Shown here: one piece after another, positions 1 through 8,615 of the stretch
Numbering within the stretch: position 1 is the stretch's first letter
How the letters are laid out: each line of letters starts with the position of its first letter
NCBI GenBank assembly: GCA_905201895.1
Contig: CAJKPX010000007.1
Coordinates: forward strand, 1 to 64,000
Source of the DNA: an uncultured Eubacteriales bacterium
Lineage (GTDB): Bacteria > Bacillota > Clostridia > Oscillospirales > CAG-272
DNA length: 64,000 nt
Direction of reading: 5' to 3'
Program-made: the position numbers and the translations under genes
The notes under the pieces: model-generated
The model's input: the letters and a program-made list of their open reading frames with translations, nothing else
Databases searched by the model: none
What the model was told of the DNA's origin: nothing

Positions 1-44
1 AGGGGGAGGGGGAAGCTTCTTGAAAGAAGCTTCCCCCTCCCCCT
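1..44. repeat. Perfect 20-bp inverted repeat hairpin
   Basis: Positions 1-20 and 25-44 are exact reverse complements around a TGAA loop. The arms combine a purine tract (AGGGGGAGGGGG) with AAGCTTCT. No T-run follows, so it is not an ordinary intrinsic terminator. It lies downstream of the GH2 gene and may be a chromosomal palindromic repeat or an mRNA 3'-end stabiliser. Positions 45-186 hold nothing else I can recognise. Confidence 0.8.
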
Positions 45-186
45 GCACCCCTTCCCCTTTCAAGAACTTTCAGGCAGAGAGGTTATTGCGTTTATCTGTA
101 CATAGCCATATCATATAGCGGTAAGTAACTTGGCATCAGCCAAATATCATTACGAAGCAACCCCTTTGTGAGGTACCGTCACTTGC

Positions 187-1929
187 TTATTCGATAACCG
201 CCTTTTTTCCAAAGATCGCCGCATATCTTTCGGGCGCGAACTTAAATTGACGGTCGTAGGTCAGGAGTCCGTTTTGCTCCTGCTCAACGTCGGTGAGCTG
301 GGTGTAGCAATATCCGAACACGTAGGGGTTATCGAGAAGCGCGGATGTGAGTCCATCCAGTCTCTCAAAGAACTCCTCCTCGGTCGTAACCGATTTCCCG
401 TAGCCCCATGCGGCTGCATCCTCTCCCATGACCCACTTGATTCCGCCGTATTCACTGACAAAAACAGGAAGCTTGGGATTGTATTTCTGGCGCTTCGGAT
501 CTATTCTCTGCAGCTGGTCGTTTACCAAGCCCTCGCTGATCTTCGCATAGTTTTCGCGGAATTTCTCGGGGTCCTGTTCATAGTCGTGCACGTCATGGAC
601 GTCGGTGCGCGAGGTGGGATAGGAGCCGCTGTTTGCGATCACAGGACGCGTGTTGTCAAGCATCTTTGTCACGTCGTACACCATATCAATCAGCGCATTG
701 CTCTGGCGTCTGCCGTTTTTATCCCACGTTTCGTTAAAGGGACACCAGCCGATGATCGACGGGTGCGAGAAGTCGCGCTCGACCTCCTCCAGCCATTCGG
801 GCAGGCAATGCTCGATATTTGCGAATTCGGTGTGGTCGAAGCCCCAGTTGCCGGTTTCTGCCCATACCATATATCCGTGAGTATCGGCATGATAAAGGAA
901 ACGCGGTTCAAACACCTTTTGGTGCAGTCTTGCGCCGTTAAAGCCGCAGGACATTGATGCCTCAATATCGAACACCAATGCCTCGTCCGAGGGCGCGGTG
1001 ATAATTCCGTCGGGATAGAAGCCCTGATCCAAAACGAATCTGCCGAACACAGTCTTGCCGTTGATCTGCAAGCCGTGCTCCTTGGAGAGCTTCACCTCGC
1101 GGAGTCCGAAATATCCCTCCATCACGTCGGTTTTCCCACCCGACGTCAGCTCAAAGGATAGATCGTACAGTCTGCCCTTACCGCACTCCCAAAGATGTGC
1201 CTCGGCAAGGTCGAGCTTCACCAACGTAGAGGCAGACATCACAGTCGCCTCTGCCTCGCCCATGATCCGCCCCTCGTAGGTCGCCTTCACACGGAGCTTG
1301 TCCCCCACGTTGGAGCCGGCAGTCTTGATCTCAAGCGTGACCGAGGGATCCGAAATGTTCGGGTATGCCTTGTAGGAAACGACGTGTGCCGACTCAACTG
1401 CCTCGAGCCACACCGTCTGCCAGATTCCCGTTGTGCGCGTGTAGTGGCATCCCTTCGAGCATAGCTGGGTGGACTGCTTTCCGGCAAACTGCTTGCCCGA
1501 GCGCACGTTATCCTCGGCATAGACCATGACGTAGTTGTCGCTCTCCCGAAGGAAATCGGTAATATCAAAGGAGAAGGAAATATATCCGCCCGAATGCTCG
1601 CCAACACGCTTGCCGTTTACGTAAACGCAGGTTTTGTAGTCGCAGGCGTCTATGTGCAGAATGACGCGCTTACCGGACCACTCTGTGGGGATATCAAGAT
1701 TTCGTCTGTACCAAACCGCATTCATAAAATCAGTGTGTCCGATGCCAGACAAAATGCTCTCGGGAGAAAACGGAACGTTGATCCTAGAATCCAGGCTGTC
1801 ACGCTCAAAGAATCTTTTATCAACGCCAACCATTGCATTGTCGATTTCAAAGTCCCACTCTCCGTTGAGATTGATCCATGCGTCTCTGTGTCTGTCGGGA
1901 CGCGGATGCTCCTGTCGGATAATTTTCAT
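187..1929 (-). CDS. Glycoside hydrolase family 2 protein
   Basis: Predicted cytoplasmic exo-glycosidase of the beta-galactosidase/beta-glucuronidase/beta-mannosidase clan, 580 aa with no signal peptide. An N-terminal jelly-roll sugar-binding domain (about 15-180) contains the typical WYRR and VYVNG motifs. An immunoglobulin-like domain (about 185-280) follows, then a TIM barrel. The acid/base is predicted as Glu400 in the FNET motif and the nucleophile as Glu493 in VSEYGG. It is shorter than LacZ and closer in size to UidA-like enzymes. The start has an upstream AGAGAGGA. It is the last gene of a minus-strand run with a GH28 enzyme and ribulokinase, which suggests processing of pectin or arabinan side-chain oligosaccharides. 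The exact substrate cannot be read from sequence. Confidence 0.9.
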   Translation of the reverse strand: MKIIRQEHPRPDRHRDAWINLNGEWDFEIDNAMVGVDKRFFERDSLDSRINVPFSPESILSGIGHTDFMNAVWYRRNLDIPTEWSGKRVILHIDACDYKTCVYVNGKRVGEHSGGYISFSFDITDFLRESDNYVMVYAEDNVRSGKQFAGKQSTQLCSKGCHYTRTTGIWQTVWLEAVESAHVVSYKAYPNISDPSVTLEIKTAGSNVGDKLRVKATYEGRIMGEAEATVMSASTLVKLDLAEAHLWECGKGRLYDLSFELTSGGKTDVMEGYFGLREVKLSKEHGLQINGKTVFGRFVLDQGFYPDGIITAPSDEALVFDIEASMSCGFNGARLHQKVFEPRFLYHADTHGYMVWAETGNWGFDHTEFANIEHCLPEWLEEVERDFSHPSIIGWCPFNETWDKNGRRQSNALIDMVYDVTKMLDNTRPVIANSGSYPTSRTDVHDVHDYEQDPEKFRENYAKISEGLVNDQLQRIDPKRQKYNPKLPVFVSEYGGIKWVMGEDAAAWGYGKSVTTEEEFFERLDGLTSALLDNPYVFGYCYTQLTDVEQEQNGLLTYDRQFKFAPERYAAIFGKKAVIE

Positions 1930-2001
1930 TTTTTAGTCCTCTCTTTATTGTATTTTATATATTATTTTCAAGTTATACGTTACACTCTGCCAATAGACGG
2001 T

Positions 2002-3231
2002 TTATTGGATTACAAGATCGCGGCAGCTACCCTCCCGAACGTAGAGCAGGTCCCCCGTTTGGAAGGGGGCGGGCTGCAGGTTTGGCAGGTTGGGCTGCAG
2101 ATCGAGCTTGCCGTAGTAATAGGGGTGCGTGTCGCCCTTGCGGTAGACAAAACGGCAGTCCTCGAGCCGAACCCCCGAAACACTCCCCGCCTCCCCCGAG
2201 ATAATCGAGGGGTTTTCCTCGGTGAAGCTGCAATTTTTCAGGGTCACGCCGCTGATCTCGCCGTTTGAATTGTCGGTGCAGAGCACGAAGCCCTCGCCCT
2301 TGCCCCACCAATAGCCCGCATAGATCGCAGTCTCGGCAACCACCCCCTCAACCGAGACGTTCTCCACGCGTCCGCCGTCGCTTGCAAACAGGATCAGGGC
2401 ACGGTTGGAATTGATTACCTTCACGTTTCGGATGCACACGTTCCGCACGCGGCTCGAAAGATGTCCGAAACGAAGCGCGGCAGAGCGCGAGGACATCAGG
2501 CAATCCGAAATTTCGATATTCTCGCAAACGCCCTCCCAATTTGTGATGCAGGTTGCCGCAAAGCAATCGTCGCCGCAGAGAAGAACCGAGTCACGCAGAA
2601 CGATATTGCGCGACGCCGTGCAATGGATGCCGTCGTTGTTCGGAATGCGCGGATGGTTGTCCATAAAAATCTTCTCCACCGTTACACCGTCGCAGTTGGA
2701 GAAAACGAGCGTCCAGCAGGGAGAATTGAAAATCTGCACCCCGTCGATGCGAATATTCCGACAGTTGTTGAAAAAAATGGGCTGTGTGGGTCGCCCGCTC
2801 TTGCGCATACGTACCACGCATTGCACCGCATGTTCGGGTGCAAGGGTAGTGCGGTCGATCTCGCGCGGCAAACCGATCGACGAAAAATCGGCAAACGCAT
2901 CGCCCGAGAGCTGAATGCGTCCCCCACCCGTGATGTGAATATCCTCGGCATCCAACGCATAGAGCAGCGAGGTGGTCTTTTTCATTTCGTTGTGATAAAA
3001 GCCGCAGTCGCGGTAGTGCTCGATATTGCGCGAGCCACAAAGCTCGGCGTCGGGCTCAATGCGAAGGGTCATATGGCTCTTGAGTGCCAGCGTGCCCGTT
3101 TGGTAGATTCCGTTTGCAAGCACGAGTACGTCTCCCTCGCCAAGTGCGTCGATCGCGCTCTGCAGGGCAGTGGTATTGAGCGTGATGCCGTCCCCCACCG
3201 CACCGAATTCGCGTGCGTCAAATTCTTTCAT
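2002..3231 (-). CDS. Glycoside hydrolase family 28 (polygalacturonase-like)
   Basis: A 409-aa right-handed beta-helix enzyme expected to hydrolyse galacturonan or rhamnogalacturonan fragments. The N-terminal FGAVGDG motif is the usual start of pectinase-type helices. Family residues are present as NNDG (Asp200) and GDD (Asp221/Asp222), followed by an RFGH segment where GH28 enzymes carry the catalytic His region. No signal peptide is visible, so it probably acts on imported oligosaccharides. AAAAGGAGACGCG precedes the ATG. The gene lies 14 bp after the serine dehydratase gene and 72 bp before the GH2 gene, consistent with one transcript. Confidence 0.88.
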   Translation of the reverse strand: MKEFDAREFGAVGDGITLNTTALQSAIDALGEGDVLVLANGIYQTGTLALKSHMTLRIEPDAELCGSRNIEHYRDCGFYHNEMKKTTSLLYALDAEDIHITGGGRIQLSGDAFADFSSIGLPREIDRTTLAPEHAVQCVVRMRKSGRPTQPIFFNNCRNIRIDGVQIFNSPCWTLVFSNCDGVTVEKIFMDNHPRIPNNDGIHCTASRNIVLRDSVLLCGDDCFAATCITNWEGVCENIEISDCLMSSRSAALRFGHLSSRVRNVCIRNVKVINSNRALILFASDGGRVENVSVEGVVAETAIYAGYWWGKGEGFVLCTDNSNGEISGVTLKNCSFTEENPSIISGEAGSVSGVRLEDCRFVYRKGDTHPYYYGKLDLQPNLPNLQPAPFQTGDLLYVREGSCRDLVIQ

Positions 3232-3245
3232 AATCGCGTCTCCTT

Positions 3246-4466
3246 TTATTGCTGCCCGTCCGCCTTGTGTTGATAGAGCTTGGCAAGACCGCCCTCGGAG
3301 GTTTCGCGATAGTGATGCGAGAGGTCGATACCGGTTTGATACATGGTGTGCACGATGAGGTCAAACGAAATTTTGCGGCTGTCCGAAAGGAAGTTTGCAA
3401 GACTGAGCGCGTTGATGGCGCGCATTGCAGCCACCGCGTTGCGCTCGATGCAGGGAATCTGCACCAGACCGCAAACGGGGTCGCAGGTGAGCCCCAGATG
3501 ATGCTCCAGCGCGATCTCGGCGGCATACTCGATCTGGTCGATGCCCATCTCAAAGAGCTCCGCCAGTGCTGCCGACGCCATTGAGCACGCCGTTCCGACC
3601 TCTGCCTGACAGCCGCACTCGGCACCGCTGATCGAGGCGTTGGTTGCAACCAGGTTTCCGATCAGTCCCGCAACCGCCAGCGCGCGGATGATCGCCTCGT
3701 CCGAAAAGGAGTTTTTCTCCTGCATATATTTGAGCACCGCGGGCAGTACGCCGCAGGCACCGCAGGTGGGCGCCGTGACAATCAGACCGCAATCGGCATT
3801 CTGCTCGCTCACCGCAAAGGCATAGGCGCAAACGATGCGGTTCTCGCGCGTTTGCGGACTCTCGTCGATGTGGCGCTGATTGAACAGGCGCTGTGCCTTT
3901 CGCTCAACGCCAAGACCGCCGGGGAGCGTGCCCGTGTGGGTCAGACCCTCACGGATCGCCGCCGACATGGTGTGCCACACCTCGCCGAGAAAATCGCGGA
4001 AGTCGGCATCCTCATGTGCAAATACGTAGTCCGAAAGGCGGATGTTCTGTGCCTTGCAGATCGCCGCGATCTCGGTGAAGCTTTCCTCGCGGTATCTCTG
4101 CTCACGCTCGGGTGTCTCCTCGCCGCACATCGCGATCTCGCCGCCGCCAACCGAGAGGATGCGTCGCTTGGAGAGAAGCTCCTCACCGCGATAGGCGGCA
4201 ACCTCCATGGTGTTGGGATGCTCGAGCACGTGCGTGTCGTCGGGATCAAAAATAATCTCGGTGGGAATAGGTGAAAGGGCTGTCAGAATGGCACGGTCGG
4301 TGCCGTGTCCCTTTCCCGTTTTGGCAAGCGAGCCGTAGAGCGTGACCACAAAGCGGTCTGCCTCGGGCTGTTCATCGCGACAGCGCTTGACCGCAAACAC
4401 GGGTCCCATCGTGTGCGAGCTGGAGGGGCCGATGCCGATCTTGAATAAATTGCGAACCGATTTCAT
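3246..4466 (-). CDS. sdaA: L-serine ammonia-lyase, iron-sulfur, single chain
   Basis: Deaminates L-serine to pyruvate and ammonia in the cytoplasm using a [4Fe-4S] cluster. The N-terminal domain has the GPSSSHT signature (13-19). The three cluster cysteines are predicted as Cys286, Cys328 and Cys339; their spacings (42 and 11) match those of characterised bacterial L-serine dehydratases. Beta and alpha domains are fused in 406 aa, somewhat shorter than the about 455-aa E. coli type. The ATG directly follows the TAA of araB, and its AGGAGG is encoded by the last codons of araB, so translation is probably coupled. Its position between ribulokinase and pectinase genes is unusual for an amino-acid catabolic gene. 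Confidence 0.93.
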   Translation of the reverse strand: MKSVRNLFKIGIGPSSSHTMGPVFAVKRCRDEQPEADRFVVTLYGSLAKTGKGHGTDRAILTALSPIPTEIIFDPDDTHVLEHPNTMEVAAYRGEELLSKRRILSVGGGEIAMCGEETPEREQRYREESFTEIAAICKAQNIRLSDYVFAHEDADFRDFLGEVWHTMSAAIREGLTHTGTLPGGLGVERKAQRLFNQRHIDESPQTRENRIVCAYAFAVSEQNADCGLIVTAPTCGACGVLPAVLKYMQEKNSFSDEAIIRALAVAGLIGNLVATNASISGAECGCQAEVGTACSMASAALAELFEMGIDQIEYAAEIALEHHLGLTCDPVCGLVQIPCIERNAVAAMRAINALSLANFLSDSRKISFDLIVHTMYQTGIDLSHHYRETSEGGLAKLYQHKADGQQ

Positions 4467-6116
4467 TTAATGTCCTCCTGCAATGCGGCGCAAACGCTTC
4501 ATCACCGCGTTTTCTCCGCGCCCGAAATAATCGTAGAGCCGAACGTACTCGTCATAAATCTCATTGTAGATACAACGGTTCTCCGCGATGGGGCGGTAGA
4601 CCGTTGCGCGCTTGACCGACAGCACCTCTGCTGCCTCACGCACCGACGGATAAAGCTGTGCCGCCACCGCCGCGTAAATCGCGCTACCGTGCGCACCTCC
4701 CTGGTCGGTGTCAACCACCGACAGCTCGCGCCCGAGCACGTCGGCGTAGATCTGCATCATCATCGGGTCTTTTTTTGCAATGCCGCCCGAGGCACGGATC
4801 TCACGGATCGAAAGGCCGCCGCCCTCAAACGCCTCAAGAATGCGACGCACACCAAAAGCCGTTGCCTCGATCAGGGCGCGGTAGATCTCCTCGGGTTGCG
4901 TGCCGATCGTAAGTCCCAGGATCATGCCTGAGAGATCGGAATCCTGCAAGAGGCTGCGGTTGCCGTTGAACCAATCGAGCGCCAACAGTCCGCTCTCGCC
5001 AACGCGCAGGCGCTCTGCACGCGCGCGCAGATATTGGTGAATGCTCACGCCCTCCTCGCGCGCCGCCGTGCGGTAGGTCTCGGGAACGCAATGACGGACA
5101 AACCAATCGAAGCTGTCGCCCACACCGCTCTGCCCTGCCTCGTAGGTGTAGAGCCCGGGTACCACACAATCGCGCACCACGCCGCAGATACCCGTAACGT
5201 CGTATCTCTCGCTTGCGTGGAGAAGCTGGACGCCGGACGTGCCCACGATCGCCATCAGCACGCCGGGTTCGGTGACGTTGAGCGCCGGCATTGCGGCGTG
5301 CGCGTCGAGAATCGGCATGGCAAGTGCCGTTCCCTCACAAAGCCCCGTCATCGCGGCACCGCGTGCGTTGAGCACGCCTGCCTTCTCGGCAACCGAGCGT
5401 ACCTCGGCGGGAATTTTCGTGCCAATCAAACCCGACAGTCGCGAATCGAGCGCACAAAGAAAATCGTTTGACGGGTAGCCTCGCCCGTCACCCCAGAAAT
5501 ATTTATAGCCCGCAAAGCCTACCGCGCGACTCTCCTCGCCCGTGAGCAGAAGCGAAAGCCAATCGCCCGCCTCGATGAAGCGGTCGGCATCGGCATAGAC
5601 CTCGGGATCGCGGTTGAGCGTCTCCAGAATTTTCGGAAGCGCCCACTCGGAGGAGACCCTGCCGCCGTAGGACGCAAGCCACTCCTCGCCCCTCGCCCGA
5701 GCAACCTCGGTAATGCGATCCGCCTCCGCCTGCGCGCCGTGATGCTTCCAGAGCTTAACCCATGCGTGCGGTCGGCTCCGATAGCGCTCCTCGGTGCAGA
5801 GCGGCGTGCCGTCCTCTCTGATGGGCAGGAAGGTGCAGGTGGTAAAGTCGATGCCAAGCCCCACCACTGCCTCGGGAGATACCCCTGTTTTCTCAAGCAC
5901 ACCGCGCACAACGGCACCGAGCACCTCAAGATAGTCGCCCGGATGCTGCAGCGCAAACTGCGGCGGCAACGGGGTGCCATCGGGCAGAGCACGCTCCATC
6001 ACTCCGTGGGGATATTCCATCACCGCAGACCCCAGCACCTCTCCGCTCACGGCGTCCAGAAGGATCGCCCGTCCCGAGAGCGTGCCGAAATCCACTCCTA
6101 TCGTATAGCGTTTCAT
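4467..6116 (-). CDS. araB: Ribulokinase (FGGY family)
   Basis: ATP-dependent phosphorylation of L-ribulose in L-arabinose catabolism. The protein has 549 aa, the normal ribulokinase length. The N-terminal phosphate loop DFGTLSGRA and the GIDFTTCTF segment are typical of ribulokinases rather than xylulo- or glycerokinases. The C-terminal ATPase domain includes GTSG and ASGGIAKK motifs. A GAGGTGAAAAG ribosome binding site precedes the ATG. No araA or araD is in the window, so the pathway must be completed elsewhere or use the kinase for a related ketopentose. It begins 16 bp after ylmH and is followed without a gap by the serine dehydratase gene. Confidence 0.93.
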   Translation of the reverse strand: MKRYTIGVDFGTLSGRAILLDAVSGEVLGSAVMEYPHGVMERALPDGTPLPPQFALQHPGDYLEVLGAVVRGVLEKTGVSPEAVVGLGIDFTTCTFLPIREDGTPLCTEERYRSRPHAWVKLWKHHGAQAEADRITEVARARGEEWLASYGGRVSSEWALPKILETLNRDPEVYADADRFIEAGDWLSLLLTGEESRAVGFAGYKYFWGDGRGYPSNDFLCALDSRLSGLIGTKIPAEVRSVAEKAGVLNARGAAMTGLCEGTALAMPILDAHAAMPALNVTEPGVLMAIVGTSGVQLLHASERYDVTGICGVVRDCVVPGLYTYEAGQSGVGDSFDWFVRHCVPETYRTAAREEGVSIHQYLRARAERLRVGESGLLALDWFNGNRSLLQDSDLSGMILGLTIGTQPEEIYRALIEATAFGVRRILEAFEGGGLSIREIRASGGIAKKDPMMMQIYADVLGRELSVVDTDQGGAHGSAIYAAVAAQLYPSVREAAEVLSVKRATVYRPIAENRCIYNEIYDEYVRLYDYFGRGENAVMKRLRRIAGGH

Positions 6117-6132
6117 CTTTTCACCTCATGCT

Positions 6133-6957
6133 TCAGATCATCTGATCGGCGCACATGCGCAAGCGCCCCTTGCGCGTCTCGCCGTCAAAGGAACGCAGAA
6201 TAAAGCGACCGTAGCCGCGCACCGAAACCGTTGCGGGTGGAGTCAGGATGACGTCCACGCGCTCCTCGGGCTCAAAATCAACCTCCACCAATCCGCTTCG
6301 CACCGCTCGCTGGGCAGCGTCACGCGAGAGATTGGTGAGTGCCGCAACCACGCAATCGAGGCGCGGCGAGGCAACCGTATCGCGGATCGGGCGGTATTTT
6401 CTGCCGTCGGTAAAGCTCCCGTCGGGCACGTAGGGCGTGCAATGCACGCTGTCCGAGCCGATTCTGCACAGATTTTCGGTCAGGAACGGCAGCATCAGGC
6501 GTGGACAGAACACCACCGCCTCGTGTTCGTTTTGCACGGCAATATCCCCCAGCGCGTCACGCTCCAGCCCGAGCGCGAGGATCGAGCCGAGATAATCGCG
6601 GTGCGCAAGCACGCGATAGCCGCTGCCCTTGATGCGAACCGCCTGCACCGCCTCACCGACCTCCTCCTCAAGGAGCGCCAACACGGCAGCGTCATCATCC
6701 TCGGGCACCCGCTCGCCCTCAAGTGCCGCGAGCAGATAATCGGGCAACAAAAAGAGGCATGCACGCTCTGCGCCGCCGTAGCCGCCCCAGAACCATGCCG
6801 CCTCCCATGCGCCGCACATTCGCAGATAGCGCTCTGCCGCACGTCTCTCGCGCGGCGTCAGAAACGGCAGACCCGCCACCTCTCCGCGTCGGCTCTTTTC
6901 CACCGCATCGGAAAGGCGCGCCTCAAGCAGATCGCGCGAAAAAATACGCTCCGTCAT
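6133..6957 (-). CDS. ylmH: YlmH-type S4-domain RNA-binding protein
   Basis: The 274-aa protein matches the YlmH layout: an N-terminal YlmH-specific alpha/beta domain (about 1-175) and a C-terminal S4 RNA-binding domain (about 190-260) with the RLDCVVAALTNLSRDAAQ helix and a VEVDF strand. YlmH homologues associate with ribosomes and act in rescue of stalled 50S-peptidyl-tRNA complexes; in Bacillota the gene is usually beside sepF and yggT, as here. Its ATG overlaps the TGA of yggT. It is followed after 16 bp by araB, where housekeeping content changes to catabolic content. Confidence 0.88.
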   Translation of the reverse strand: MTERIFSRDLLEARLSDAVEKSRRGEVAGLPFLTPRERRAAERYLRMCGAWEAAWFWGGYGGAERACLFLLPDYLLAALEGERVPEDDDAAVLALLEEEVGEAVQAVRIKGSGYRVLAHRDYLGSILALGLERDALGDIAVQNEHEAVVFCPRLMLPFLTENLCRIGSDSVHCTPYVPDGSFTDGRKYRPIRDTVASPRLDCVVAALTNLSRDAAQRAVRSGLVEVDFEPEERVDVILTPPATVSVRGYGRFILRSFDGETRKGRLRMCADQMI

Positions 6958-7229
6958 ACCGCCAAAAGAAGCAAGCGAAGCAGAATCAGCGACAAAAGCG
7001 CCATGAAAAAGGGCACGTCGAGCGGACTTCCCTCAAACCAATGGCGCGCCGCACAAAGCTTGCGGAACGGCAAAATGATCGGCTCGGTAATCATCACCAT
7101 AAACGCCGAAAAGCCACCCTCCTCCATCGGGTCGATCCAAGAAAGCACCGCGCGGATGAGCATGGCAAGGTCGAGCACCTCGACCAGAACCAAAACAAAT
7201 TGCTTGAGCAGATAGAGTACAACCTCCAA
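6954..7229 (-). CDS. yggT: YggT family membrane protein
   Basis: A small integral membrane protein (91 aa with the chosen start) with two hydrophobic segments separated by the SWIDP motif typical of YggT/YlmG. The reading frame is open upstream through a hairpin, but a TTG at 7229 preceded by GGAAAGAAG gives the normal family length. YlmG-like proteins act near the division septum or cell envelope in Gram-positive bacteria. The stop codon overlaps the ylmH start (ATGA). Confidence 0.8.
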   Translation of the reverse strand: MEVVLYLLKQFVLVLVEVLDLAMLIRAVLSWIDPMEEGGFSAFMVMITEPIILPFRKLCAARHWFEGSPLDVPFFMALLSLILLRLLLLAV

Positions 7230-7265
7230 AACGGGATTCTTCCTTTCCTTGTCTCTATATCGTAC

Positions 7266-7315
7266 AAATGGGGTGTCTCGAATGCAGATCGCATTCGGTC
7301 GACACCCCTTTTTCA
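7266..7315. terminator. Hairpin between sepF and yggT
   Basis: GGGGTGTC at 7269-7276 pairs with GACACCCC at 7302-7309, and CGAATGC with GCATTCG inside, followed by TTTTT only on the plus strand. On the minus strand, the direction of the operon, no T-run follows, so it may be an RNA processing or attenuation structure between sepF and yggT rather than a terminator. Confidence 0.55.
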
Positions 7316-7346
7316 ACGGCCGACCTTACAGATCGTGTAAAGTGCC

Positions 7347-7847
7347 TCAAGCCTCCTCGTCGGCGGGAATCTCCTCGTATGACTCGTCACCCTCAACCGG
7401 TGCCTCATCAGCGGGCTCCTCGGACACGATGCCCGAAATGTCCACGCCTGCGGGGGAGACCACGATGGTGCTCTTGTTGGTTTTGATCATCTCTCCGCCG
7501 AGCACGTAGACAACGCCTGCCAGAAATCCAACCAGACGCTGCGCCTTGTCCTTTGCAAGATCGCTCACGTCGAGCAGAACGATGCAGCCCTCCTTGAGCT
7601 TATCCGCGATCGTGCTTGCCTCGATGTGGCTCTTGGGCTTGAGCAGCTTGATCTCCACCTTATCGGGGGTTGCAGGGGTTGCGTCCACAACGCGTCCTGC
7701 GGACTCACCCACAGCGGCAACGTCGGCGGACTCATCGTCTGCCATTTCCATCTTCAGATCCTCGGGCATCATGTAGACGTCCTCGTAGTTTTCGTCCTCC
7801 TGCAGGTCTGCATTATCGTTTCTGAGAAATCTTTTCAGCATATTCAT
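7347..7847 (-). CDS. sepF: Cell division protein SepF
   Basis: The 166-aa protein has the SepF layout: an N-terminal amphipathic membrane-binding helix (MLKRFLRN), an acidic linker (about 15-60), and a compact C-terminal domain (about 62-145) with the LLDVSDLAKDKAQR and FLAGVVYVLGG segments that form the dimer and FtsZ-binding surface. SepF tethers FtsZ filaments to the membrane at mid-cell. A further acidic tail of about 25 residues follows the core. The neighbours yggS, yggT and ylmH are the usual division-cluster partners. Confidence 0.94.
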   Translation of the reverse strand: MNMLKRFLRNDNADLQEDENYEDVYMMPEDLKMEMADDESADVAAVGESAGRVVDATPATPDKVEIKLLKPKSHIEASTIADKLKEGCIVLLDVSDLAKDKAQRLVGFLAGVVYVLGGEMIKTNKSTIVVSPAGVDISGIVSEEPADEAPVEGDESYEEIPADEEA

Positions 7848-7862
7848 GTTTGTTTTCCTCCC

Positions 7863-8615
7863 TTATCTTTCCTCTTTATTTTCATTTATATACTGTTCTG
7901 TTGGGACTTGAGGCTCTTCAAATAACGCTCTCCCGACGCGCACGATTGTCGCACCTTCCTCGATCGCCGCCTCAAAGCTTCCCGACATGCCCATAGACAT
8001 CATTGGCTCACCTATATTATATAGTTTTTTTTGCCAAATATCAAGACATTGTCGGTAAGTTTCTCGAAAATATTTTCGGTATTCCTCGTTTTTTTCACAT
8101 TTCGGAGCCATCGTCATAAATCCGCGTAGCCGTATGCCCGGAAAATCCGACAGCGCCCTGCAAAATTCCTCGACCTCGCCCGGCGGAAGCCCGCTTTTGC
8201 TTGCCTCCTCGCCGCTGTTGATCTCAACGAGAATATCCATCACAAGCCCGTGCCGCTGTGCCTGTCGGTCGATCTCACGCGCAAGTGAGAGCGAGTCGAC
8301 CGAATGGATCATACACACCTTGTCGATGATGTATTTGACCTTATTTCTCTGGAGCGTTCCGATGAAATGCACGCGCATCCCCTCGCGGTCGAGCGCGTCC
8401 CATCGTTCCAGCAGCTGCTGCACGCGATTTTCTCCAACGTCACTCACGCCAAGCCTGCGATGCAGATAGTTGATATGCTCGGCATCGGTGTATTTCACCG
8501 CTGCCAGAAGCGTGACGCTCCGCTCTCCGAAGCGCTCGGCGCTCCGTTGCACCGCCGCGTCGATCCGCGCACGGATCGCCCCCACGTTGGCGTCCATATA
8601 GGACAGATCATTCAT
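7863..8615 (-). CDS. yggS: YggS/YlmE-type pyridoxal phosphate homeostasis protein
   Basis: A 250-aa single-domain TIM-barrel protein that binds PLP and helps maintain vitamin B6 and amino-acid balance. Lys41 in the AAVKYTDAE motif is the predicted Schiff-base lysine (families usually show AVSK). GENRVQ, HFIGTLQRNK, SVDS and MSMGMSGSFEAAI motifs are all present. It lies 15 bp upstream of sepF, and its ATG overlaps the stop of the HlyD-like gene. Confidence 0.93.
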   Translation of the reverse strand: MNDLSYMDANVGAIRARIDAAVQRSAERFGERSVTLLAAVKYTDAEHINYLHRRLGVSDVGENRVQQLLERWDALDREGMRVHFIGTLQRNKVKYIIDKVCMIHSVDSLSLAREIDRQAQRHGLVMDILVEINSGEEASKSGLPPGEVEEFCRALSDFPGIRLRGFMTMAPKCEKNEEYRKYFRETYRQCLDIWQKKLYNIGEPMMSMGMSGSFEAAIEEGATIVRVGRALFEEPQVPTEQYINENKEER

